Source of the DNA: a bacterium | GTDB taxonomy: Bacteria; Planctomycetota; J058; JACQDU01 | NCBI GenBank assembly: GCA_016200955.1 | Contig: JACQDU010000009.1 | Coordinates: 1 to 5,948, forward strand | Direction of reading: 5' to 3' | DNA: 5,948 bases | In this document: positions 1-5,577 of the stretch, piece after piece | Layout of the letters: every line of letters begins with the position of its first letter | How positions within the stretch are numbered: position 1 is the stretch's first letter | The notes under the pieces: generated by a model | Seen by the model: only the letters and a program-made list of their open reading frames with translations | Database searches by the model: none | What the model was told of the DNA's origin: nothing | Translations under genes and position numbers: made by a program

Positions 1-39
1 ACGACCGCCCGGGATCACCCGCCGCCTTGCCCTTACGGC

Positions 40-74
40 TCAGCTGGGTCCCGCCGCTAGCAGGCGGGAGCTGA
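40..74. other. Imperfect inverted repeat (bulged hairpin)
   Basis: An outer 6-bp stem (40-45 with 69-74, TCAGCT/AGCTGA) encloses an inner 6-bp GC-only stem (50-55 with 63-68, CCCGCC/GGCGGG). The loop is 7 bases, and a GGGT bulge (46-49) lies on one side. It sits six bases from the perfect hairpin at 81-107, downstream of the dcd-like gene on the minus strand. Neither strand has a T-run next to it. It could be part of a transcription end, a structured RNA, or a repeat element. The pairing is read directly; the function is unknown. Confidence 0.4.
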
Positions 75-80
75 TCGTCA

Positions 81-107
81 CGGCTCGCTCGAGCATCGAG
101 CGAGCCG
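81..107 (-). terminator. Perfect 12-bp hairpin, possible operon end
   Basis: Positions 81-92 (CGGCTCGCTCGA) are exactly complementary to 96-107, leaving a 3-base loop (GCA). The stem is perfect, GC-rich and very stable. It begins about 80 bases past the stop codon of the last minus-strand gene, where the end of the mtnW-dcd transcript would be expected. A classic intrinsic terminator would show a U-tract after the stem and none is present on either strand. It may therefore act as a U-less terminator, a 3'-end stabiliser, or something unrelated. The strand is assigned from context only. Confidence 0.35.
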
Positions 108-169
108 AACCGAACTCGTTCACGGTCGTTGCGATTCGTCTCGCTCTCCCGGTTCTTGGTCTCAAGGGA

Positions 170-184
170 GTGCGGCCGCCGCAC
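170..184. other. Short 6-bp GC hairpin just after the dcd stop
   Basis: GTGCGG (170-175) pairs with CCGCAC (179-184) around a 3-base loop, three bases past the TGA stop of the dcd-like gene on the minus strand. On that strand it is followed by TCCCTT, which is only weakly pyrimidine-rich. Short GC palindromes are common at this base composition, so it may be chance, or it may contribute to transcript ending together with the larger hairpins at 40-107. Confidence 0.25.
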
Positions 185-187
185 GCC

Positions 188-733
188 TCACGAAGGAGTC
201 GAGCGGAAATCGTCGATCGTCTGCTCGCGGAAGCGCCCGCCGTGGTGGGCGGCGCCGATCATCTTCTGGAAGACGAACTGGCAGATCGTCGTCATGGGAT
301 ACACCCTGAGGAAACGAGGCCCCATGTTCGAGATCTCGAGAACCTGATTGTTGAAAGTCCCGGGCTGCATGAAGCCCGCGCTTATGTGCACGAGGAGGCC
401 GAGGCGAGCGAATCGCGAGCGGCCCTCGAACCAGCCGCAGATGTCGTCCGCGAGACCGACCCTCTCGTAGGTGATCCCGAGGACGGTCTCCGACGGAGCG
501 ACTTCCAGGAAGCTGCCCTCCTGGACCTCGACGAGCTGCGTGATGTTGGGATTCCTGTAGTCCACGTCGGGCCTGACCTCGATCGGGTCGGACTTGCGGA
601 CGAGCCTCCGGAAGAAGCGCGAGATCCGGAGGTCGACGGAGGCCGCGCCGACGTTCTTCTCCTCGTAGGGCTCGAGCTTGATCGAGCCCTTCTTCACGTG
701 AGCGACGATCTCGTCGTGCGAGAGGACGCTCAC
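188..733 (-). CDS. dcd: dCTP deaminase / dUTPase-family protein, variant active site
   Basis: A 181-residue protein of the dCTP deaminase family (trimeric jelly-roll enzymes converting dCTP to dUTP, or to dUMP in bifunctional members, for thymidylate synthesis). Seen in the sequence: GRSRFARLGL at 104-113 (family form GRSSLARLGL), HISAGFMQPG at 116-125 (family form HxTAGFxDPG), and QVLEISNMG at 130-138. Glu133 lies where the deaminase general base is found (E. coli Glu138, M. jannaschii Glu145). The tail GRFREQ at 166-171 resembles the nucleotide-closing C-terminal segment. Two usually conserved positions differ: Ser to Arg at 107 and Asp to Gln at 123. The start is GTG, with a good ribosome site (GAGGTGA) just upstream. 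It begins 4 bases after the aminotransferase stop, so it is the last gene of the block. Family membership is firm; the exact activity is not. It may be a deaminase without dUTPase function, or a divergent paralogue. Confidence 0.82.
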   Translation of the reverse strand: MSVLSHDEIVAHVKKGSIKLEPYEEKNVGAASVDLRISRFFRRLVRKSDPIEVRPDVDYRNPNITQLVEVQEGSFLEVAPSETVLGITYERVGLADDICGWFEGRSRFARLGLLVHISAGFMQPGTFNNQVLEISNMGPRFLRVYPMTTICQFVFQKMIGAAHHGGRFREQTIDDFRSTPS

Positions 734-737
734 GCGA

Positions 738-1946
738 TCACCTCTTCAGGCGCGCGAGGCGCGAGACGGCATCCTTGAGCGTCTCAGCCTTCTTGGGGAA
801 GCAGAAGCGCACGTAGCTTCTCCCGTCGCGAGGATCGCTGAAGAAGCTCGAGCCCGGGACGGTCGCGACGCCGACCTCGTCGATCATGTAGCGCGCGAAC
901 GCCTGGTCGTCGCCGTCGAACTTGAAGCTCGAGAAGTCGGACATGATGTAGTAAGCCCCTCGAGGCTTGACCGACTGGAAGCCCGCGCGGTCGAGCCCCG
1001 CGAGGAGGAAGTCCCGCCGCTCCTGGTACTCACGCGCGAGCTTCTTGTAGAAGGAGTCCGGCATCTCCATGGCCGCGACGGCCGCTTTCTGGAGCGGCGC
1101 GGGAGCGCCGACGGTCAGGAAGTCGTGCACCTTCCGGATCGCGTTCGTGATGTCCGTGGGCGCGATCGCGTATCCCACGCGCCAGCCCGTCACGCTGTAA
1201 GTCTTCGAGAGCGCGTTCACGGTGATCGTCCTCTCCCTCATGCCGGGGAGCGTCGCGAGGATCACGTGCTCGGCTCCGTCGAAGACGATGTGCTCGTAGA
1301 TCTCGTCGGTGATCGCGATGACGTCGTGCTCCCGGCACAGCTTCGCGATCCCCTCGAGCTCCGCTCTCGTGAAGACCTTCCCGGTCGGATTGTTCGGCGT
1401 GTTGATGACGATCGCCTTCGTCTTCTCGTTGAACGCGGCTCCGAGGACCTTCCAGTCGATCGCGAAGTCCGGCGGCGAGAGGCGCACGAAGCGCGGCACC
1501 GCGCCCGAGAGGATCGCGTCGGGTCCGTAGTTCTCGTAGAACGGCTCGAAGACGATCACCTCGTCTCCCGGATCCACGACGGCGAGGAAGGCCGAGATCA
1601 TGGTCTCGGTCGCCCCGCAGCAGATCGTGATCTCGCGCTCCGGGTCGATCTCGAATCCGCCGAACCGGGCGAACTTCTTCGCGATCGCCGCGCGGCTGTC
1701 CTTGTGGCCCCACGTGATCGCGTACTGGTTCCCGTCGGCGTTGATCGCCTTGATCGCCGCCTCCTTGAGCTCGCTCGGGCACGGGAAGTCGGGGAAGCCC
1801 TGAGCGAGGTTGACGCCGCCCTTCGGGCTCGCGTTCATGAGCCGCGTCATCTCGCGGATCACGGACTCGCGGAAGAGACCCGCTTTCCTTGAGGTCCGGC
1901 TCCGCCCCGCCTCGAGCTTCCGGGTCGCGCGCTCGTCCTTCGCCAC
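738..1946 (-). CDS. mtnE: PLP-dependent aminotransferase class I/II, probable methionine aminotransferase (MtnE role)
   Basis: A 402-residue fold-type I aminotransferase (PF00155 type), cytosolic. Visible landmarks: NLAQGFPDFP at 46-55; NNPTG at 185-189, with Asn186 as the cofactor-binding Asn; DEIYE at 214-218, where Asp214 contacts the pyridine nitrogen and Tyr217 the ring hydroxyl; SKTYSVTGWRVGY at 247-259, with Lys248 the Schiff-base lysine; and Arg380 (YVRF), the substrate carboxylate-binding arginine. All catalytic positions are intact and the length is normal. The family accepts several amino acids (aspartate, kynurenine/glutamine, methionine). The methionine assignment is inferred from position directly after acireductone dioxygenase, whose product 2-keto-4-methylthiobutyrate needs transamination. 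The GTG start is preceded by AAAGGCGG and lies one base after the mtnD stop. The first ~20 residues are basic and look like a non-conserved extension; Met33 is a possible but less likely start because it would remove part of the conserved N-terminal arm. Confidence 0.85.
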   Translation of the reverse strand: MAKDERATRKLEAGRSRTSRKAGLFRESVIREMTRLMNASPKGGVNLAQGFPDFPCPSELKEAAIKAINADGNQYAITWGHKDSRAAIAKKFARFGGFEIDPEREITICCGATETMISAFLAVVDPGDEVIVFEPFYENYGPDAILSGAVPRFVRLSPPDFAIDWKVLGAAFNEKTKAIVINTPNNPTGKVFTRAELEGIAKLCREHDVIAITDEIYEHIVFDGAEHVILATLPGMRERTITVNALSKTYSVTGWRVGYAIAPTDITNAIRKVHDFLTVGAPAPLQKAAVAAMEMPDSFYKKLAREYQERRDFLLAGLDRAGFQSVKPRGAYYIMSDFSSFKFDGDDQAFARYMIDEVGVATVPGSSFFSDPRDGRSYVRFCFPKKAETLKDAVSRLARLKR

Positions 1947-1947
1947 G

Positions 1948-2586
1948 CTAGCCGCCTTTCTTCTGCGAGACCGGTTGGACGACTTCTTTCCCGAATGCAG
2001 ACTCCAGCTCGGCGGGCGAGATCTCGGTCGGCCCTGTGCCCGTGCCCGCGTAGTGAGGCGTCCAGCCCTTCGTGTCCTGGAAGACGCGCACGGCGACGAT
2101 CGTCTTGTCGGCGAGGAGCGTGAACCAGTGCCGCCGGTCCCGAGGGACGGAGATGTAATCGCCGGGACCCATCGTGATGTCGATCGCTTCGTCCTTCAGG
2201 CCGCGGACCGTGAACGTCCCGTGGCCGCTCACGACGAAGCGCACCTCGTCCTCGTCGTGCGTGTGCTCCTTGTCGAACTTCGCGCAGATCTCATCGAGCT
2301 TCGGGTTGTCGGGCGCGAGCGCGACGACGTCGGCCGCGACGTAGCCGCCTTCCTTCTTCGCCTCGTCGATCTCCCGCGAGTAGACATCGAGAATCACGGA
2401 CTTCTGCTCGTCCGTGAGGGTCGCCTTGCCGCGGAGCTCCTGGGGCAAGCGCTTGGAATCCCACGTTCCGTACCTGACGCCGTTCTGTTCCTGGAGTAAG
2501 TCGATGATGTCATGGGTGTCCCAAAGCGCTATGTCTCGCCCCGTCCACGTGCCTTGATTCCCGCCGCGAATTCGAACGAGCGCCAT
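1948..2586 (-). CDS. mtnD: Acireductone dioxygenase (ARD)
   Basis: A 212-residue cupin enzyme. In the methionine salvage pathway it cleaves 1,2-dihydroxy-3-keto-5-methylthiopentene with O2. The Fe(II) form gives 2-keto-4-methylthiobutyrate plus formate; the Ni(II) form gives methylthiopropionate, formate and CO. The complete metal site is visible: EHTHDEDEVRF at 107-117 supplies His108, His110 and Glu114, and RRHWF at 151-155 supplies His153. This matches the H-x-H-x3-E ... H pattern of Klebsiella ARD (His96, His98, Glu102, His140). The start is ATG at 2586, sharing one base with the TGA of mtnB (TGATG). Only a weak GGGGG stretch lies upstream, so translation is probably coupled to mtnB. The frame stays open further upstream, to about 3282, but that extension overlaps mtnB and is Arg-rich shadow sequence. 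The metal used cannot be read from sequence. Confidence 0.95.
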   Translation of the reverse strand: MALVRIRGGNQGTWTGRDIALWDTHDIIDLLQEQNGVRYGTWDSKRLPQELRGKATLTDEQKSVILDVYSREIDEAKKEGGYVAADVVALAPDNPKLDEICAKFDKEHTHDEDEVRFVVSGHGTFTVRGLKDEAIDITMGPGDYISVPRDRRHWFTLLADKTIVAVRVFQDTKGWTPHYAGTGTGPTEISPAELESAFGKEVVQPVSQKKGG

Positions 2587-3233
2587 CAGTGAGCCCCCAT
2601 CGATCGCTTGAGGAAGATGATGTGAGAGAGCCCCTCGACCGCCTCGAGGTGCCGGACGGCCTCGTCCAGGTCCTGGCCCCAGACCGTGACCCCGTGGCCG
2701 CGGAGGACGACCGCGGGCACGCCGGGTCGCCTTGCTTTCATGCAAGCCTCGCTCATGCGCTCCATGTCCTGGTCGTTGTCCACGACGGGCAGCGCGAGCG
2801 CCGAGCCGGGATCCTTGACTCCCGCGAAGGCCTTCACGAGCTCGAGGCCTCGCAGGTCGATGGAGTCGCCGACCACGGTCGAGAGAGCGACGGCATGCGG
2901 CGGGTGAGCGTGGAGCACGGCTCCGGCGCCGGTCGCGGCGTAGGTCCTCGCGTGGATCAGGGTCTCGTAGCTCGGCCGCTGCGCCTCTCCCGGGAGCGCG
3001 GCGCCGCTCCCGTCGCAGATGACCGTGTCGTCGGGAGAGAGAAAGGCCTTGTCCTTCCCCGTCGACGTGATGATGAAAGCGAGAGGAGACGAGCTCACGC
3101 GCGCCGAGAAGTTCCCGCTCGTCGCGTCCGCGAACCCGCGCTCGTAGAAGCGCCGGGAGATCCGCGCGAGCGCTTCTCCCAGGGATCGCCTGAGCTCGGG
3201 CGCGATCGCGGGACCGCTCGTCTTCTGCGTCAC
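2586..3233 (-). CDS. mtnB: Methylthioribulose-1-phosphate dehydratase
   Basis: A 215-residue class II aldolase/adducin-fold enzyme that dehydrates 5-methylthioribulose-1-phosphate to 2,3-diketo-5-methylthiopentyl-1-phosphate. Landmarks: ATSGNFSARV at 37-46 (phosphate-binding), STGKDK at 57-62, RPSYETLIH at 86-94, HAHPPH at 108-113 with zinc ligands His108 and His110, LRGLELVKAF at 127-136, and LRGHGVTVWG at 177-186 with the third zinc ligand His180. Glu131 sits 21 residues after the second zinc histidine, the same spacing as catalytic Glu139 in human APIP, which separates this from simple fuculose-phosphate aldolases. The start is GTG with GAGAGG at good spacing; its GTGA overlaps the TGA of mtnW by four bases. 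A methylthioribulose-phosphate aldolase of the DHAP shunt is the main alternative. The flanking mtnW and mtnD make the dehydratase much more likely. Confidence 0.93.
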   Translation of the reverse strand: MTQKTSGPAIAPELRRSLGEALARISRRFYERGFADATSGNFSARVSSSPLAFIITSTGKDKAFLSPDDTVICDGSGAALPGEAQRPSYETLIHARTYAATGAGAVLHAHPPHAVALSTVVGDSIDLRGLELVKAFAGVKDPGSALALPVVDNDQDMERMSEACMKARRPGVPAVVLRGHGVTVWGQDLDEAVRHLEAVEGLSHIIFLKRSMGAH

Positions 3234-4510
3234 GCTCGGCCTCTCTCGCCCGCCGTCGCGCGAGCGCCGGCCGTCGCGGCATCGATCGCTCGCGAGAAAG
3301 CCAGCGCGCCCGCGGTCGCTCCTCCCGGGAAGCCGAAGATCCCGGTGCCCGCGTTCACGACGGCGTCGGTGCCGAAGTCGGAGACGATCTCGCTCACGTT
3401 CGCGACCTGGATCCCGGCCGAGGGCACCGGGAACGCTCGCGCGACTCCCGGGATCGGACCCGACGCGGCCCGCGCGACCGCGAGCGCGACGTCTTTCCTG
3501 AGAGAGACCGTCCCGTAAGGGCTCGGGAACAGCACGAGGTCCGCTCCCGCGATCCTCGTGAGCTTTCCCAGGAGGAGAGGCGAGGCCACGCCGTGAGTCT
3601 CGCTCCCCGTGATCGCGCCCGAGAAGGCCGGGTGCGCCATGAGAGCGACTCTTCCATCGAGCATCTTCCTGAGAGCCTGAAGGAGTGGCAGCCCGAGGAC
3701 GAAGGCGTTCACCAGGAAGCAGTCCGCGCCCTCGGCCGCGAGCCTCTCGGCCTTCGCGAAGATCTCATCGACGGGCCCCGGGAGGTGAACGGCGTAGCGG
3801 CAGAGCTTTCCCGTCTCGACGCGCGCGGTCTCCGCGGCGGCGCGGCAAGCGGCGACGCGCCGCGAGGGGCCGTCGCCCTCCTGAGCGGCGCCCGCGAGGA
3901 CCTCGTCGTCCTTCACGATATCGACGCCGCCTCGCGCGGCCGCCAGGAACAGCTCCGCGATCTCGTCCGCCGAGAGCCCGAGGCAAGGCTTCAGGATCGC
4001 CATGAGAGGCGGCCGCCCCTCCGGGATCCCCCAGCGCGAGCGGAGCCCATCGATCCCGACTCCCGGCCCGCCGGCGCGCGCCGCCCATCTCGGCGGCACG
4101 CTCACGTCGAGCCATCGGATCGCGCCGTCCATCGAGACCTTGCCGAAGCACGCGACCAAGAGCGCGCCCAGGTCGTGGCCCACGTTCGCCGCGGGAAAAG
4201 CGATCTCGATGAGAGCTTGCCTCTCGAGCTTCCCGGATGCCTCGTCGAGCGCCTGCTCGCCCGTGGGCGCCTCTTGCACGGAGAGGACGCGTCCGAGGTG
4301 AGGCGCCACGGCCGCCTTGTGCCTCGCGGGGAGATCGGAGAAGGCGCCCGCGGTCTGGCCGATCGCGATCTGCTCGGCCTTCTTCGCGAGGTCGCCCGCG
4401 ACGCCGGTCACGAGGTAGCGCGCGACGAATGCGTCGTCCAAGCCGGCCTCGGAGGGGCCCGTGGCCGCGGGCTCGTGGCGCGGCTTCGCGGGCTTCCTCT
4501 CGTCGGGCAT
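3230..4510 (-). CDS. mtnW: RuBisCO-like protein (form IV), 2,3-diketo-5-methylthiopentyl-1-phosphate enolase
   Basis: A 426-residue RuBisCO large-subunit homologue that does not look able to fix CO2. In methionine salvage the family enolises the 2,3-diketo phosphate made by MtnB. Seen: CFGKVSMDG at 121-129, with Lys124 in the place of the proposed general base; AILKPCLGLS at 171-180 (Lys174); GGVDIVKDDE at 194-203, with the carbamylatable Lys200 and Mg ligands Asp202 and Glu203; AHPAFSGA at 292-299 (His293); LLLGKL at 312-317; FPSPYGTVSL at 328-337; PSAGI at 363-367; and NAGTGIFGFPGGA at 386-398. The overall pattern follows Bacillus MtnW. However, KPCLGLS is closer to true RuBisCO (KPKLGLS), and the phosphate loop has Thr, Phe and Phe where Bacillus MtnW has Gly, His and His. 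About 22 Pro/Lys-rich residues precede the usual family start. The ATG at 4510 lacks a ribosome site; a TTG at 4441 preceded by GAGG is an alternative. First gene of the mtn block. Confidence 0.92.
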   Translation of the reverse strand: MPDERKPAKPRHEPAATGPSEAGLDDAFVARYLVTGVAGDLAKKAEQIAIGQTAGAFSDLPARHKAAVAPHLGRVLSVQEAPTGEQALDEASGKLERQALIEIAFPAANVGHDLGALLVACFGKVSMDGAIRWLDVSVPPRWAARAGGPGVGIDGLRSRWGIPEGRPPLMAILKPCLGLSADEIAELFLAAARGGVDIVKDDEVLAGAAQEGDGPSRRVAACRAAAETARVETGKLCRYAVHLPGPVDEIFAKAERLAAEGADCFLVNAFVLGLPLLQALRKMLDGRVALMAHPAFSGAITGSETHGVASPLLLGKLTRIAGADLVLFPSPYGTVSLRKDVALAVARAASGPIPGVARAFPVPSAGIQVANVSEIVSDFGTDAVVNAGTGIFGFPGGATAGALAFSRAIDAATAGARATAGERGRA

Positions 4511-4516
4511 GGAGAG

Positions 4517-4545
4517 AGTGTCGCGCGGGGCCTTTCCCAGTTCAA
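4517..4545 (-). promoter_or_regulatory. Weak sigma70-like promoter candidate before mtnW
   Basis: On the minus strand, TTGAAC (4545-4540) is followed after exactly 17 bases by GACACT (4522-4517). These match the -35 and -10 consensus at 4 and 3 of 6 positions. Transcription would begin around 4510, at or next to the annotated ATG, giving a leaderless message; alternatively it gives about 70 bases of leader for the TTG start at 4441. The 48-base gap shows no obvious riboswitch. The match is poor enough to occur by chance, and mtnW could instead be read through from the TPR-like gene. Confidence 0.2.
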
Positions 4546-4558
4546 CCCGGAGAAGACG

Positions 4559-5524
4559 TCACGCGGAGCCGAGCGAGGCGTCGAGCTTCGCCAGCTCCCC
4601 CTTGCAGTAGTCGCGGGAGTCCTCGTCCGCGACCGAGGAGACGACCGCCGCGGCCTTCTCGCGGGAGCTCCGGGCGCCTTCGCGATCGCCGCTCGCCGCG
4701 AGGGCGCGCGCGAGAGCTTCGTTGGCGAAGAAGACCTCGGCCGGCTCGCTCCCGTTGGCGAGGACGATCTCGAGGCACTTCCTCGCGTGCTCGAGCGCGA
4801 GAGCGGTCTTGCCGGCCCTCAGGTGGCTCAGGGCGAGGCGGTACTCGGCGCGCTCGACCTCGGTCCAGGAGCCCGCGATCTCCCAGAACTTCCTCCCCGC
4901 GAAGGCCGCCCTCAGCATGAGGTCCTTCTCGGAGTCCGTGAGCGCCTCCTTCTGCTCGAGCTCGCAGGCGAGGTTGTTGCCCGAGACCGCGAGGGCGCGC
5001 GCGGCGGGGTCGGTCTTCTTCGGGCCGTAGCTCGCGAGCGAGAGCGCCTCCTCGAGCGCGGCCGTCGCGTCCTTCGTGCGTTTCTGCTGCGCGAGGGCAG
5101 AGGACGCCGTCGCGAGCACGCGGATCCGGTCGGAAGCGTCGGGCACCTCGCCTCCCGTGCGGGCTCGCTCGAGGAGCCGCTTCGTGGCCTCGCGGTTTCC
5201 CTTGCAGTGATTCAAGACGGCCTGCGAGCGGAGGACGGCCTTCCCTTCCGCCGATGCGGAGTCGAAGACGGGAAGACTCTCGAGCCGGGCGAGGAGCGCG
5301 AGACCCTCGTCCCAGAGCCCCATGTGCTCGCCCGCGACGTGCACGATGAGCGCCGCCAGCGAGGGAAGGTCGTTCGCCTTCGCGACGAGGCTCACTCCTT
5401 CGGGGAGCCGCCCCATGACCGAGGGCGAGTCCTTCACGTGGTCTTGCCAGCCTTGCTGGACGAATTCGGCCAAGTCCATGCTTCCTCCCGCGGCGCGCAT
5501 GATCGCCTCTCCCGCGGTTTCCAT
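4559..5524 (-). CDS. Uncharacterised helical TPR-like repeat protein
   Basis: A protein of up to 321 residues, almost wholly alpha-helical by composition, without signal peptide or membrane segment. Tetratricopeptide-like helix pairs are visible at about 135-162, 227-255 (AEYRLALSHLRAGKTALAL followed by EHARKCLEI) and 266-297, with the Ala/Leu/Gly spacing of TPRs. The first ~120 residues also form helical repeats. Such domains usually mediate protein contacts; no catalytic motif is seen and I do not recognise the family. Three in-frame ATGs compete. The outermost (5524) has only a distant GGGAG; Met9 (5500) has GGGAGAGG at good distance; Met16 (5479) has GGGAGG four bases away. The true start is probably one of the last two. 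It lies 48 bases before mtnW on the same strand, so it could be cotranscribed with it, and diverges from the gene at 5578. Confidence 0.75.
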   Translation of the reverse strand: METAGEAIMRAAGGSMDLAEFVQQGWQDHVKDSPSVMGRLPEGVSLVAKANDLPSLAALIVHVAGEHMGLWDEGLALLARLESLPVFDSASAEGKAVLRSQAVLNHCKGNREATKRLLERARTGGEVPDASDRIRVLATASSALAQQKRTKDATAALEEALSLASYGPKKTDPAARALAVSGNNLACELEQKEALTDSEKDLMLRAAFAGRKFWEIAGSWTEVERAEYRLALSHLRAGKTALALEHARKCLEIVLANGSEPAEVFFANEALARALAASGDREGARSSREKAAAVVSSVADEDSRDYCKGELAKLDASLGSA

Positions 5525-5577
5525 CCATACCGCGCTTCTCCCTTGAACGCGTGCAGGGACGATGGAAGCTCTCTCTC

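Noticed and set aside
1..187. Possible tRNA, riboswitch or short GTG-started peptide on the minus strand (about 27 codons from near 120)
   Set aside because: No tRNA cloverleaf or T-loop and no recognised riboswitch core. The short peptide has no ribosome site and its codons coincide with the hairpin sequence.
2..778. Plus-strand frame open from the left edge through the whole antisense of dcd, ending at 778
   Set aside because: Within 188-733 it is the mirror of a well-supported minus-strand gene in GC-rich DNA, which suppresses stops. Its product is Arg/Glu/Asp-rich and matches nothing I recognise. The part at 2-187 is open in more than one frame on both strands, so openness there is uninformative.
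1125..2499. Plus-strand ORFs (1125-1892 and 1810-2499) antisense to the aminotransferase and mtnD
   Set aside because: Same shadow pattern: Arg/Asp/Val-rich translation and no start context. The minus-strand genes explain the region fully.
2587..3282. N-terminal extension of the mtnD reading frame to 3282
   Set aside because: The extra 232 residues are Arg-rich, overlap all of mtnB in another frame, and precede a conserved ARD N-terminus that starts naturally at the ATG at 2586.
2589..3518. 309-residue plus-strand ORF antisense to mtnB and mtnW
   Set aside because: Low-complexity Arg/Val/Pro-rich product lying entirely over two genes with intact catalytic motifs on the other strand; a GC-composition shadow.
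4511..4558. SAM-type riboswitch before mtnW
   Set aside because: Methionine salvage genes are often SAM-riboswitch controlled, but the 48-base gap is too short and lacks the conserved core.
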